NCBI RefSeq assembly: GCF_900105735.1
Contig: NZ_LT629793.1
Location: 3,472,001-3,536,000, forward strand
Direction of reading: 5' to 3'
DNA: 64,000 bases
Origin: Pseudomonas yamanorum
GTDB lineage: Bacteria; Pseudomonadota; Gammaproteobacteria; Pseudomonadales; Pseudomonadaceae
Shown: in pieces, positions 25,285-33,889 of the stretch
Position numbering within the stretch: the first letter of the stretch is position 1
Layout of the letters: each line of letters begins with the position of its first letter
The notes under the pieces: generated by a model
What the model was told of the DNA's origin: nothing
The model's input: only the letters and a program-made list of their open reading frames with translations
Database searches by the model: none
Made by a program: the position numbers and the translations under genes

Positions 25285-26315
25285 GTGAGCGGGAAAGCCT
25301 CGACAGCCCGTGGATCCAGGCTGGACGGCTGACGTTCCTGGCGCTGTATGCGGTGACGGTGTTGGCCGCATTGGCATGGGCGTTTTCCAACGTGCGGCAG
25401 ATCGACCCGCAGAACCGCGCCGTGGTGTTGCACTTCGGCGCGCTGGACCGGATCCAGAATGCCGGGCTGCTGCTGGCCTGGCCGCGTCCGTTCGAGCAAG
25501 TGGTGCTGTTGCCCGCAGCGGACCGGGTAATCGAGCGCCGGGTGGAGAACCTGCTGCGTTCCGATGCGGCCACCCAAGCCGACCGCGTGGCCAGTTTTGC
25601 CACGCCGCTGAGCGACGCCCTGGCCGGCTCCGGCTACCTGCTGACCGGCGATGCCGGGGTGGTGCAACTGGATGTGCGGGTCTTCTACAAGGTTACCGAG
25701 CCCTATGCATTTGTGTTGCAGGGCGATCATGTTCTGCCGGCGCTGGATCGACTGGTCACCCGCAGCGCCGTGGTGCTGACCGCTGCGCGAGACCTGGACA
25801 CCATTCTGGTGGCGCGCCCCGAGCTGATCGGCGCCGACAACCAGGCTGCCGAACGCCGCGAACGGCTGCGCGGTGATCTGGTGCGAGGCATCAATCAACG
25901 CCTGGCCGACCTGACGTCCACCGGCCTTGGCCTGGGCATCGAAGTCACCCGGGTCGACGTGCAATCAAGCCTGCCGGGCCCGGCGGTCAACGCCTTCAAC
26001 GCGGTACTGACCGCCAGCCAGCAAGCCGACAAGGCCGTAGCCAATGCGCGCACCGACGCCGAGAAACTCACCCAGACCGCCAACCAGGACGCCGACCGTG
26101 CTGTCCAGGTAGCTCACGCCCAGGCCAGCGAGCGTCTGGCCAACGCCCAGGCACAAACCGCCACCGTCGCCAGCCTGGCCCAGGTCAAAGACCCCGGCCT
26201 GCTGCTGCGCCTGTACCGCGAACGCCTGCCGAAGATTCTCGGCCAGGCCGGCTCCGTGACCACGGTTGACCCTAAAGACGATTCCCGCCTGATCATTCAG
26301 GGAGCCGAACAATGA
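25281..26315 (+). CDS. SPFH-domain protein (HflK-like)
   Basis: 344 residues. One membrane helix (about 17-37), then SPFH domain (QNRAVVLHFGALDRIQNAGLLLAWPRPFEQVVLLP), a strand LDVRVFYKVTEPYAF, then a coiled coil with repeated Asn-Ala-Arg/Asp-Ala units. It is coupled at both ends by four-base overlaps (ATGA), so it is made in step with its partners. Likely forms a hetero-oligomeric cage with the two upstream SPFH proteins; a link to FtsH is possible but no protease gene is nearby. Confidence 0.85.
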   Translation: MSERESLDSPWIQAGRLTFLALYAVTVLAALAWAFSNVRQIDPQNRAVVLHFGALDRIQNAGLLLAWPRPFEQVVLLPAADRVIERRVENLLRSDAATQADRVASFATPLSDALAGSGYLLTGDAGVVQLDVRVFYKVTEPYAFVLQGDHVLPALDRLVTRSAVVLTAARDLDTILVARPELIGADNQAAERRERLRGDLVRGINQRLADLTSTGLGLGIEVTRVDVQSSLPGPAVNAFNAVLTASQQADKAVANARTDAEKLTQTANQDADRAVQVAHAQASERLANAQAQTATVASLAQVKDPGLLLRLYRERLPKILGQAGSVTTVDPKDDSRLIIQGAEQ

Positions 26316-28207
26316 CCGCCCACGCCGCCCCGATACTCTCATCGGCCGAACAACGCAGCGCCGCCCGGCAACTGACCCTGGCGATGCTCGCCTTGGGCTT
26401 GCTCAGCCTGGGCCTGGTATGGCGCTGGCTGGCGCCGGACCAGACCGGCGTGAGCCAACTGCTGCTGGGCGTCGCCTCATTGCTGGTGGCCGTGCCCGTG
26501 ATGCGCTCGGCCTGGTACAGCCTGCGTTATCCGAGCCTGCATGGCATCACCGACCAACTGATCGCCCTGGCCATGCTCGGCGCCTGGGCCACCGGCGACC
26601 TGCTGACCGCTGCGCTGCTGCCGATCATCATGATCTTCGGCCATGTGCTGGAAGAGCGCAGTGTCATCGGCTCCCAGGAAGCGATTCATGCCCTAGGCAA
26701 ATTGACCCGCAGCCATGCGCGCCTGGTGCAGGCGGACGGGACCATTCTGGAAGTCGACAACGGCATCCTGAAGACCGGCGATATCGTCGAAGTGCGTGCC
26801 GGTGACCGGGTGCCCGCCGATGGCGTGGTGCTGTCGGGCCAGGCCAGCCTGGACACTGCGCCGATCACCGGCGAATCGGTGCCGCTTGAGGCCAGTGTTG
26901 GCGTGCAGGTGTTTGGTGGCGCGATCAACCTCGACGGCCTGCTGCGCCTGGAAGTGACCCGCACCGGCAATGAGTCGACCCTGGGCAAAGTCATCGCCCT
27001 GATGCAGAGCGCCGAACGTTCCAAGCCGCCGATCACCCGATTGCTGGAGCGCTACGCCGGCAGTTATATGGTGCTGGTGCTGTTGCTGGCGGCGGTCACC
27101 TGGTTTGTCACCAATGACGCCCAGGCGATGCTCGCGGTGCTGGTGGCTGCATGCCCGTGTGCATTGGTGTTGTCGGCTCCGGCCACGGCAATTGCGGGCA
27201 TTGCGGTGGCGGCGCGTCACGGCATTCTGATTCGCAGCTCGGCATTTCTCGAAGAGCTTGCAGACCTGACGTCACTGGTGGTCGACAAGACCGGCACTCT
27301 GACGTTTGGCACCCTGCGTTTGCAGTCCATCGACACCCGCGAGCCGGATCGGCAAGTGCTGCTCAACCTGGCGGCCAGCCTCGGCTCCGCCAGCAGCCAC
27401 CCGGTCAGCCGGGCATTGGCGGGGTTGGCGACTCAGGAACAAATGCTGGTGCTGTCGGATATTCGCGAGCGCCAGGGCCTCGGTGTGGTCGCGCAGACCG
27501 GGCAGGGCGAAGCCGCCCTCGGTCGGCCGGAATTGTTTGAACAACTGGGCATCCCGACCACGGCAGTCCCCAACCACGATGGCCCGATTGCCGGGCTGGC
27601 GCTGAACGGGCAATTCCTCGCCTGGCTGTTGCTGGCGGACAGCGTGAAACCTGAAGCCCGCCAGGCAATGAAGGAGCTGCGTGAACTGGGCCTGGGTCGC
27701 CAACTGTTGCTGACGGGCGACCGCCAAAGCGTGGCCGACAGCCTGGCGTTGGAAGTGGGCATCAGCGACGTCGAAGCCCAGGCTTTGCCGGAAGACAAGC
27801 TCAACCGCGTGCTGGGGGAAATCGGCAGCGGCTTCCGGCCGATGGTGGTGGGCGACGGGATCAACGATTCCCTGGCGCTCAAGGCGGGTGTGGTCGGCGT
27901 GGCGATGGGCGCGGGCGGGGCGGATATCGCCTTGGCGTCGGCGGATGTGGTGCTGATCGGTAGCGACCTGCGGCGCTTGGGTACCTGTGTGCGCTTGAGT
28001 CGCCAGTGCCGGCACACGTTGCAGGTCAATGTGATTATCGGCCTGGGCTGGACGTTGGCGATCGTGGTGTTCGCCGCATTTGGCTGGCTGGGCGCGGCGG
28101 GAGCGATGATTGCGGCGGTGTTGCACAACCTCAGTACGCTGCTGGTGCTGGGTAATGCGGGGCGTCTGTTGCGGTTCCAGGAGCCGTTATTGAAACTCGA
28201 GGAATAA
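26312..28207 (+). CDS. P1B-type metal-transporting ATPase lacking N-terminal metal domain
   Basis: 631 residues. Motifs: T186-G-E-S actuator loop, C281-P-C intramembrane site, D325-K-T-G-T phosphorylation site, and GDGIND. No N-terminal CxxC heavy-metal domain is present. The last helix reads LHNLSTLLVLGNAGRLL, with His-Asn where Zn/Cd pumps usually show D-x-G, so metal choice is uncertain. It exports a soft or transition metal from the cytoplasm. It overlaps the preceding SPFH gene (ATGA), and the His-rich tail of the second SPFH protein could feed it metal. Confidence 0.88.
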   Translation: MTAHAAPILSSAEQRSAARQLTLAMLALGLLSLGLVWRWLAPDQTGVSQLLLGVASLLVAVPVMRSAWYSLRYPSLHGITDQLIALAMLGAWATGDLLTAALLPIIMIFGHVLEERSVIGSQEAIHALGKLTRSHARLVQADGTILEVDNGILKTGDIVEVRAGDRVPADGVVLSGQASLDTAPITGESVPLEASVGVQVFGGAINLDGLLRLEVTRTGNESTLGKVIALMQSAERSKPPITRLLERYAGSYMVLVLLLAAVTWFVTNDAQAMLAVLVAACPCALVLSAPATAIAGIAVAARHGILIRSSAFLEELADLTSLVVDKTGTLTFGTLRLQSIDTREPDRQVLLNLAASLGSASSHPVSRALAGLATQEQMLVLSDIRERQGLGVVAQTGQGEAALGRPELFEQLGIPTTAVPNHDGPIAGLALNGQFLAWLLLADSVKPEARQAMKELRELGLGRQLLLTGDRQSVADSLALEVGISDVEAQALPEDKLNRVLGEIGSGFRPMVVGDGINDSLALKAGVVGVAMGAGGADIALASADVVLIGSDLRRLGTCVRLSRQCRHTLQVNVIIGLGWTLAIVVFAAFGWLGAAGAMIAAVLHNLSTLLVLGNAGRLLRFQEPLLKLEE

Positions 28208-28314
28208 ATTTTTCAGTCTCGCTGTAACGCCATGGGGGGACCTCACTCTAGTGCTATGTCGAGACTGAACAATCCGTTCAGACCGACTCCACTACCGATC
28301 ATGAGGAATACACA

Positions 28315-28566
28315 ATGAACATCAAATCCGCTGCTGCTGGTGCCGCCCTCGCTATCGCCGCTGCTGGCATGTTTGCCGGTGTTGCCACTCAGGTGCAGGC
28401 AGCAGACGCCCAGGTCCATTGCTATGGCGTCAACGCCTGCAAAGGCCAGAACGACTGCAAAACCAAAGACCACGCTTGCAAAGGCATGGGTTCTTGCAAA
28501 GGCCAGGGCTTCCTGTCGATGAGCAAAGCGATGTGCGATCAGAAAGGCGGCAAAGTCGGCGAGTAA
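28315..28566 (+). CDS. bufA1: Bufferin precursor peptide (DUF2282)
   Basis: 83 residues. A signal peptide covers residues 1 to about 30 (ending VQAADA). The core has six Cys with the bufferin pattern HCYGVNACKG, CKTK, ACKG, SCKGQGF. Bufferins are RiPPs whose Cys residues are modified by the DUF692 (MNIO) enzyme and then bind copper in the periplasm. ATG has GAGGAA upstream. TGTAACG at 28223-28229 looks like an ECF-sigma -35 element as reported for such operons, but a matching -10 was not convincing and no sigma/anti-sigma pair is adjacent. Confidence 0.88.
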   Translation: MNIKSAAAGAALAIAAAGMFAGVATQVQAADAQVHCYGVNACKGQNDCKTKDHACKGMGSCKGQGFLSMSKAMCDQKGGKVGE

Positions 28567-28583
28567 CCGGCAACCGAGTGCAA

Positions 28584-28610
28584 CCGCAGCGGGCACCCCC
28601 TCCGCTGCGG
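28584..28610 (+). promoter_or_regulatory. Intercistronic hairpin between bufA1 and bufB
   Basis: Perfect nine-base stem CCGCAGCGG/CCGCTGCGG with a nine-base loop, directly after the precursor gene and 24 bases before bufB. There is no T run, so it is more likely an mRNA-stabilising or partial attenuator element. It would explain more precursor than enzyme from one transcript. Confidence 0.7.
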
Positions 28611-28633
28611 ACACTTTCCCCAGGAGTGTTTTT

Positions 28634-29479
28634 ATGTCCGCTTCCCTTCCGAGTCTGGGTTACGGCCTGGGTTTACGCAGCGAGTACTACCAGCAGATCC
28701 TTGAACAATCGCCGGCCGTGGATTGGTTCGAAGTGATCTCCGAGAATTATCTGGTGCAGGGCGGCAAGGCCTTGTACTACCTGGACGCGATAGCCGAGCG
28801 TTATCCCCTGGTGATGCATGGCGTGTCCCTGTCCATTGGTGGACCCCATGCCCTCGATATCGATTACCTGAAACAACTCAAGCAGCTCTCCGAACGCATC
28901 CAGCCGGCGTGGGTTTCCGACCACTTGTGCTGGAGCCGCGGCAACGCGCACCAGTTGCATGACCTGCTGCCGCTGCCATACACCGAAGAAAGCCTGTACC
29001 ACGTCGCCGGTCGCGTCCGGCAGGTGCAGGATGTGTTGCAGCGTCCCTTCGTGCTGGAAAACGTCTCCAGCTATGTGCGCTCCAAGGCGGATGAGTTTAC
29101 CGAGTGGGAATTTCTCAACGCCCTGACCCATCTCACCGGCTGCCAGCTGCTGCTGGATGTGAATAACGTCTACGTCAGCTCACGCAATCATGGGTTCGAC
29201 GCCTGGGAATTTATTCGCAACCTGCCGCCCGAAAGCATCCGCCAACTGCACTTGGCCGGGCATATGGATTACGGCGACTACGTGATCGACACGCACGACC
29301 ATCCGGTATGCGATCCCGTGTGGGCGCTGTATCAGCAGACCCTGGAGCATCTTGGGCCGGTCTCGACCTTGCTGGAACGCGATGACCATTTCCCGCCGTT
29401 CCAGGAGTTGCTCGACGAGCTGAGCAAGGCCCGTGAACTGGGCGCGAGCGCGTTGGACAGGAGAGCGTTATGCGCCTGA
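28634..29479 (+). CDS. bufB: MNIO-family bufferin maturation enzyme (DUF692)
   Basis: 281 residues, normal for DUF692. Family motifs with the iron-binding His/Asp/Glu set are visible: FEVISENY, MHGVSLSIGG, WVSDHLCW, LENVSSY, LLLDVNNVYV, HLAGH, then DTHDHPV. MNIO enzymes are multinuclear iron oxidases that turn Cys of precursor peptides into heterocycles (oxazolone-thioamide or thiooxazole). ATG is preceded by AGGAG. It overlaps the partner gene by 10 bases. The modified substrate should be the bufA1 product just upstream. Confidence 0.93.
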   Translation: MSASLPSLGYGLGLRSEYYQQILEQSPAVDWFEVISENYLVQGGKALYYLDAIAERYPLVMHGVSLSIGGPHALDIDYLKQLKQLSERIQPAWVSDHLCWSRGNAHQLHDLLPLPYTEESLYHVAGRVRQVQDVLQRPFVLENVSSYVRSKADEFTEWEFLNALTHLTGCQLLLDVNNVYVSSRNHGFDAWEFIRNLPPESIRQLHLAGHMDYGDYVIDTHDHPVCDPVWALYQQTLEHLGPVSTLLERDDHFPPFQELLDELSKARELGASALDRRALCA

Positions 29480-30255
29480 TTGATTGGCAGTTGGCCTTTG
29501 AACAGCACTTGCTGGCCGAGACGTCCACTGCCAGCAACAGCTTCAGTGCCACCTTGATCGGCGGCCCGACCCTGGATGTCGAGACGGGCCTGGCGATTTA
29601 CCACAACGCCTATCACGCACGGTTGCAGGAAGTGCTGCGCGATGACTTCAGCGCCGTCTGGTATTGGCTGGGGGACGATGAGTTTGCGCAGTTGGGTTCG
29701 GCCTATATCCGGCGTTACCCCTCGGCCCATTACAGCCTGCGTTGGTTCGGCGAGCGGTTCCCCGGGTTTATCGTTGAACATTATGCCGAGCAGGGCGCTC
29801 CGCTGGCCGAGCTGGCGCGGCTGGAATGGGCCTTCACCCTGGCCTTTGATGCACCGCAAGGCGAGCCGTTGACCCTGCAAGACATGGCAACGCTGCCGCC
29901 TGAAGACTGGCCCGGGTTGCACGTGCAGCTCGCACCTTCGGTGCAGCAGGTGACGTGTGATTTCAACAGCCTGGGTATCTGGCGTGCCAGCAAGGGCGAG
30001 TGGGATTTTCCCGGCAGCGAGGCCTTGCCGTTGGCGCAGGTCTGCCTGGTCTGGCGCCATCAGAATGTTTGCCAGTACCGCAGCCTGGAAGCGGCTGAAG
30101 CCAGCGCGCTGACCGGCATGGTCACCAGCGGCTGGAGTTTTTCCGAACTGTGTGCCGAGTTGGCAGTCACTTACCAAGAGGGCGCGCCATTGCAAGCGGT
30201 TACCTGGCTGAAACAGTGGGTCCAGGAGGGTTTGCTCCAGCGGCGGGCACCATAG
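29470..30255 (+). CDS. bufC: DUF2063 partner protein of the MNIO enzyme
   Basis: 261 residues. N-terminal DUF2063 domain: an IYHNAYHARLQEVLRDDF stretch followed by LGxxxF-type region and RRYPSAHYSLRWFGERFP. In bufferin and methanobactin systems this partner recruits the precursor peptide to the MNIO enzyme. It starts inside bufB (ATG 29470), so the two are coupled. No transporter or DoxX membrane gene follows, which are common extra members of such operons. Confidence 0.88.
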   Translation: MRLIDWQLAFEQHLLAETSTASNSFSATLIGGPTLDVETGLAIYHNAYHARLQEVLRDDFSAVWYWLGDDEFAQLGSAYIRRYPSAHYSLRWFGERFPGFIVEHYAEQGAPLAELARLEWAFTLAFDAPQGEPLTLQDMATLPPEDWPGLHVQLAPSVQQVTCDFNSLGIWRASKGEWDFPGSEALPLAQVCLVWRHQNVCQYRSLEAAEASALTGMVTSGWSFSELCAELAVTYQEGAPLQAVTWLKQWVQEGLLQRRAP

Positions 30256-30300
30256 AAAAGGGCTATTGTTTCGATAGCCTGCTAATTTTTCCGTGGATGG

Positions 30301-30326
30301 TCTACCCTCATTTCAGACGTCTGAAA
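30301..30326 (+). promoter_or_regulatory. Candidate RpoS-type -10 and perfect palindrome upstream of cfa
   Basis: CTACCCT (30302-30308) resembles the RpoS extended -10 (CTAYRCT) and fits the known stationary-phase control of cfa genes in Pseudomonas. Right after it, TTTCAGACGTCTGAAA (30311-30326) is a perfect 16-base palindrome lying at or near the 5' end of the expected transcript. It may be an operator or a 5' hairpin protecting the message. Confidence 0.5.
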
Positions 30327-30342
30327 CAAGGGGGGACTACTC

Positions 30343-31527
30343 ATGCTCGCGCAACTTCCACCGGCCTTACAGAATCTTCAGCTACCGCTGCGTCTTCGAC
30401 TCTGGGACGGCCATGAATTCAACCTGGGCCCGGATCCCAGCGTCACCATTGTGGTCAAGGACCCCATGATGGTTTCAAAGCTTAGCCATCCGACGCTCGA
30501 TTCATTGGGCGAAGCCTTCGTCGAGGGCAAACTGGAGCTGGAAGGCTCCATTTCCGAAGTGATCAGGGTCGTTGACGAGCTGAGTCATGCCTTGGTTGAT
30601 GACGACGAGGACACCCGTCCGGTGCGCTCGATCCACGACAAGGCCACCGACGCAGCGGCTATTTCCTACCATTACGACCTGTCCAACGAGTTCTACCAGC
30701 TGTGGCTGGACCGTGACATGGCCTATTCCTGCGGGTATTTCGAGACCGGCAGTGAATCCCTCGATCAAGCCCAACAAGACAAATTCCGCCACCTGTGCCG
30801 CAAACTGCGGCTGCAGCCGGGGGAGTATCTGCTCGATGTGGGCTGCGGTTGGGGCGGGCTGGCACGCTATGCCGCGCGGGAATTCGGGGTCAAGGTGTTT
30901 GGTATCACCCTGAGCAAGGAACAGCTGGAGCTGGCCCAGGAAAGGGTGAAAGCCGAAGGCCTGGAAGACCAGGTAGAGCTGACGCTGCTGGACTACCGCG
31001 ACTTGCCCCAGGATGGCCGGTTCGACAAGGTGGTGAGCGTGGGGATGTTTGAACACGTCGGTCACGCCAACCTGGCGGAGTACTGCAAGATTCTCTATGG
31101 CGCGGTGCGTGAGGGCGGCCTGGTGATGAACCACGGCATTACCGCCAAGCACACGGATGGCCGGCCTGTGGGCCGTGGCGCCGGGGACTTTATCGAGCGC
31201 TATGTGTTTCCCAATGGCGAGCTGCCGCACCTGGCGATGATGACCGCCGAGATCAGCGAAGTCGGGCTGGAAGTGGTCGACGTCGAAAGCCTGCGCCTGC
31301 ATTACGCGCGCACGCTGGACCATTGGAGCGAGCGCCTGGAAGATAACCTGGAGGCGGCGGGCAAGATGGTGCCGGAGCAGGCCTTGCGCATCTGGCGCCT
31401 GTACCTGGCCGGCTGCGCGTATGCGTTTGCCAGGGGCTGGATCAACCTGCACCAGATCCTGGCGGTGAAACCCCATGCCGATGGTAGCCATGAGCTGCCG
31501 TGGACGCGGGATGACCTTTACCAGTAG
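30343..31527 (+). CDS. cfa: Cyclopropane-fatty-acyl-phospholipid synthase
   Basis: 394 residues. N-terminal lipid-binding part, then a SAM-methyltransferase core: ISYHYDLSNEFYQLWLD, MAYSCGYF, LDVGCGWGG SAM loop, SVGMFEHVG. The C-terminus has the FARGWINLHQI stretch typical of the family. It methylenates double bonds of membrane phospholipids, hardening membranes in stationary phase or stress. A run of G (AAGGGGGG) serves as ribosome binding site. Single-gene unit followed by a REPIN. Confidence 0.95.
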   Translation: MLAQLPPALQNLQLPLRLRLWDGHEFNLGPDPSVTIVVKDPMMVSKLSHPTLDSLGEAFVEGKLELEGSISEVIRVVDELSHALVDDDEDTRPVRSIHDKATDAAAISYHYDLSNEFYQLWLDRDMAYSCGYFETGSESLDQAQQDKFRHLCRKLRLQPGEYLLDVGCGWGGLARYAAREFGVKVFGITLSKEQLELAQERVKAEGLEDQVELTLLDYRDLPQDGRFDKVVSVGMFEHVGHANLAEYCKILYGAVREGGLVMNHGITAKHTDGRPVGRGAGDFIERYVFPNGELPHLAMMTAEISEVGLEVVDVESLRLHYARTLDHWSERLEDNLEAAGKMVPEQALRIWRLYLAGCAYAFARGWINLHQILAVKPHADGSHELPWTRDDLYQ

Positions 31528-31550
31528 GCAATGGTACCGGTGATCTAAAT

Positions 31551-31637
31551 GTGGGAGCGGGCTTGCTCGCGAGGGCGTTGTATCAGAAACACATTCAGTG
31601 ACTGACACTCCGCTTTCGCGAGCAAGCCCGCTCCCAC
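31551..31637. repeat. REPIN between cfa and cls
   Basis: Arms 31551-31572 and 31616-31637 are exact inverted copies of 22 bases (starting GTGGGAGCGGGCTTGC) around a 43-base centre. This is a typical fluorescens-group REP doublet, moved in trans by RAYT transposases. Convergent cfa and cls share it and may use it as a terminator. Confidence 0.9.
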
Positions 31638-31656
31638 ACTTGGTTCGGTGCAAGCC

Positions 31657-33096
31657 TTACAAAATTGGGGAAATAAGCCGCGCGACCCGCATGCCCAGTT
31701 GTTGCAGGCGGTGGGTCTGGCGGTTTTCTTCCTGGCTGATTTCATGGGCCAGGGCGAAGTCTTCCAGCAGCATTTGCTCTACCTGGCTGGCGAAGGTCTC
31801 ATCCACGGTCAGCAACATCACTTCGAAATTCAGCCGGAATGAACGGTTATCCAGGTTCGCACTGCCGATGGCGCTGATTTCACTGTCCACCAACACCACT
31901 TTCTGATGCAGGAACCCCGGCGTGTAGCGGAAGACCCGCACGCCCGCGCGCACCGCTTCGATCGCATACAGGCTGGAGGCGGCGTAGACGATGCGGTGGT
32001 CCGGCCGTGACGGCAGCAGCAGGCGCACGTCGACACCGCGCAATACCGCCAACCTCAACGCCGCAAACACCGCCTCATCAGGAATGAAATACGGGCTGGT
32101 TATCCACACCCGCTCGGTCGCCGCATGAATCGCCTCGACGAAAAACAGCGAGCAGGTTTCGTAGGGATCCGCCGGGCCGCTGGCGAGTAATTGGCAGAGC
32201 ACGCCGTCGTCCGGGTAGGTATCCGGCAGCAGCAGCGGCGGCAACTCACGCGCGGCCCAGAACCAGTCTTCGGCAAAGGATTCCTGCAAGCACGCCACCA
32301 CCGGGCCGCTGACTTGCACATGGGTGTCACGCCACGGTGCCAGAGGTGGTTTCTTGCCCAGGTATTCATCGCCGACGTTATGCCCGCCGACAAACCCGGT
32401 AATGCCGTCGACCACCACGATCTTGCGGTGGTTGCGGAAGTTGACCTGGAAGCGATTGAGCCAGCCGCTACGCGTGGCGAATGCCTTGACCTGCACCCCG
32501 GCGTCCCGCAGTGATTGGACATAACGGTGGGGCAGGGCATGGCTACCGATACGGTCATACAAGACGAAAATCGACACGCCTTCGGCGGCCTTTTCCTTGA
32601 GCAAGGTGTGCAGTTGGCGGCCGAGCTCGTCGTCATGAATGATGAAGAACTGGAACAGCACGGCGGTTTTTGCCGAGCGGATCGCCTCGAAAATCGCGCT
32701 GAAGGTGGCCTCGCCATTGATCAACAAGCGCACCTGGTTGTTCGCCAGGCAGGGCATGCGCCCCAGCTTGGGCATGGCCCGTAGCGAAGCGTAGGCCTGG
32801 GAGTTGCGCGCGGCCAATGCCTCTTCAACCCATGGGCGCCAGTTCAGCTCGGTTATCGCCTTGTGCATTTCCTGGTTGGCCTGGCGCCGCGCCTGAATGT
32901 AGGCGTCGAAAGTGCTCCGGCCAAAGATTAGGTAGGGAATCAGCGTCAGGTAGGGGATGAACATCAGCGACAACGCCCAGGCAATCGAGCCTTGGGCGGT
33001 CCTGACGGTCAGCACCGCATGGATGGCGGCGAGGGTGCCCAGAAAATGCAGGGTGGCAATGAAATAGGCGAGCAGGTGCGGGCCAAAGAAATCCAT
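31657..33096 (-). CDS. cls: Cardiolipin synthase (phospholipase D family)
   Basis: 479 residues from ATG 33096; a TTG at 33102 with AGGAG close upstream is also possible. Two N-terminal membrane helices (about 10-60) are followed by two HKD motifs, HRKIVVVDG and HQKVVLVDS with GSANLDNRS, as in ClsA. It condenses two phosphatidylglycerols into cardiolipin in the inner membrane. It stands alone between a REPIN and a divergent DUF3617 gene. Confidence 0.93.
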   Translation of the reverse strand: MDFFGPHLLAYFIATLHFLGTLAAIHAVLTVRTAQGSIAWALSLMFIPYLTLIPYLIFGRSTFDAYIQARRQANQEMHKAITELNWRPWVEEALAARNSQAYASLRAMPKLGRMPCLANNQVRLLINGEATFSAIFEAIRSAKTAVLFQFFIIHDDELGRQLHTLLKEKAAEGVSIFVLYDRIGSHALPHRYVQSLRDAGVQVKAFATRSGWLNRFQVNFRNHRKIVVVDGITGFVGGHNVGDEYLGKKPPLAPWRDTHVQVSGPVVACLQESFAEDWFWAARELPPLLLPDTYPDDGVLCQLLASGPADPYETCSLFFVEAIHAATERVWITSPYFIPDEAVFAALRLAVLRGVDVRLLLPSRPDHRIVYAASSLYAIEAVRAGVRVFRYTPGFLHQKVVLVDSEISAIGSANLDNRSFRLNFEVMLLTVDETFASQVEQMLLEDFALAHEISQEENRQTHRLQQLGMRVARLISPIL

Positions 33097-33226
33097 GGAC
33101 AACGGTACTCCTGACGAACAAGTGCCTAACAGACCATGTTCGGCCCCGAATGTCGCTATTTTATTTGCTGTGCAACACTGGCGCTTTTGCGGCGTCTAAC
33201 GCCGACAATTGCCCAGGAGTTACCCG

Positions 33227-33748
33227 ATGAATGCTCGTCTGCTTGGTTTGGCCATGGTTGTTGGTTTAACGCTGCCCGTGGCGGCGCAAGCGCAGATGCT
33301 GGCGCCGGGCTTGTGGGAACTGACCACCAGCAACATGAAGGTCGATAACCAGGACCTGCCGGACTTGTCGCTGATCCTCGGTCAGCTCAAGCAACAGATG
33401 ACCCCGGAACAACGCGCGATGCTTGAGAAGCAAGGCATCACCATGGCCGGCAAAGGCGTCCAGGTGTGCCTGACTCCAGCCCAGGTGGCGTCCGATTCCA
33501 TCCCGTTGACGGACCCGCAATCGGGTTGCAAACAGCAGGTGACGGACAAGACCGGCAACCAGTGGAAATTCCGCTTCAGCTGCCCGAAAGCCCAGGGCAC
33601 TGGCGTGGCGACGTTCCAGAGCCAACAGGAATTCACCACCACGGTGAACGGCACCTTCAACGCTACCGGCGTTCAGCAGAAGGGCAGCCTGGACACCCAC
33701 GCGCAGTGGTTGGGCAGCGACTGCGGCACCGTCAAACCGCGCGCTTAA
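33227..33748 (+). CDS. DUF3617 family periplasmic protein
   Basis: 173 residues from ATG 33227, chosen for AGGAG eight bases upstream. A signal peptide ends near AAQAQ. The mature part begins with the DUF3617 hallmark LAPGLWELTTSNMK and has three Cys (QVCLTP, SGCKQQ, FSCPKA) plus a late SDCG, likely two disulfides. Function of the family is unknown. Common as a single gene in Pseudomonas. Confidence 0.85.
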   Translation: MNARLLGLAMVVGLTLPVAAQAQMLAPGLWELTTSNMKVDNQDLPDLSLILGQLKQQMTPEQRAMLEKQGITMAGKGVQVCLTPAQVASDSIPLTDPQSGCKQQVTDKTGNQWKFRFSCPKAQGTGVATFQSQQEFTTTVNGTFNATGVQQKGSLDTHAQWLGSDCGTVKPRA

Positions 33749-33771
33749 CTGAGAGGTACCCCGATAGAATT

Positions 33772-33858
33772 GTGGGAGCTGGCTTGCCTGCGATAGCGGT
33801 TTATCAGTGCCAATCAGGTTGACTGGCACACCGCAATCGCAGGCAAGCCAGCTCCCAC
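33772..33858. repeat. REPIN downstream of the DUF3617 gene
   Basis: Arms 33772-33794 and 33836-33858 are exact inverted copies of 23 bases (beginning GTGGGAGCTGGCTTGCC). The same arms recur at 56673-56760, so they are one REPIN subtype. It lies between the convergent DUF3617 and pyrC paralogue genes. Confidence 0.92.
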
Positions 33859-33889
33859 AGTTGATTGGGGTGCCAACTCATAGCTCTCT

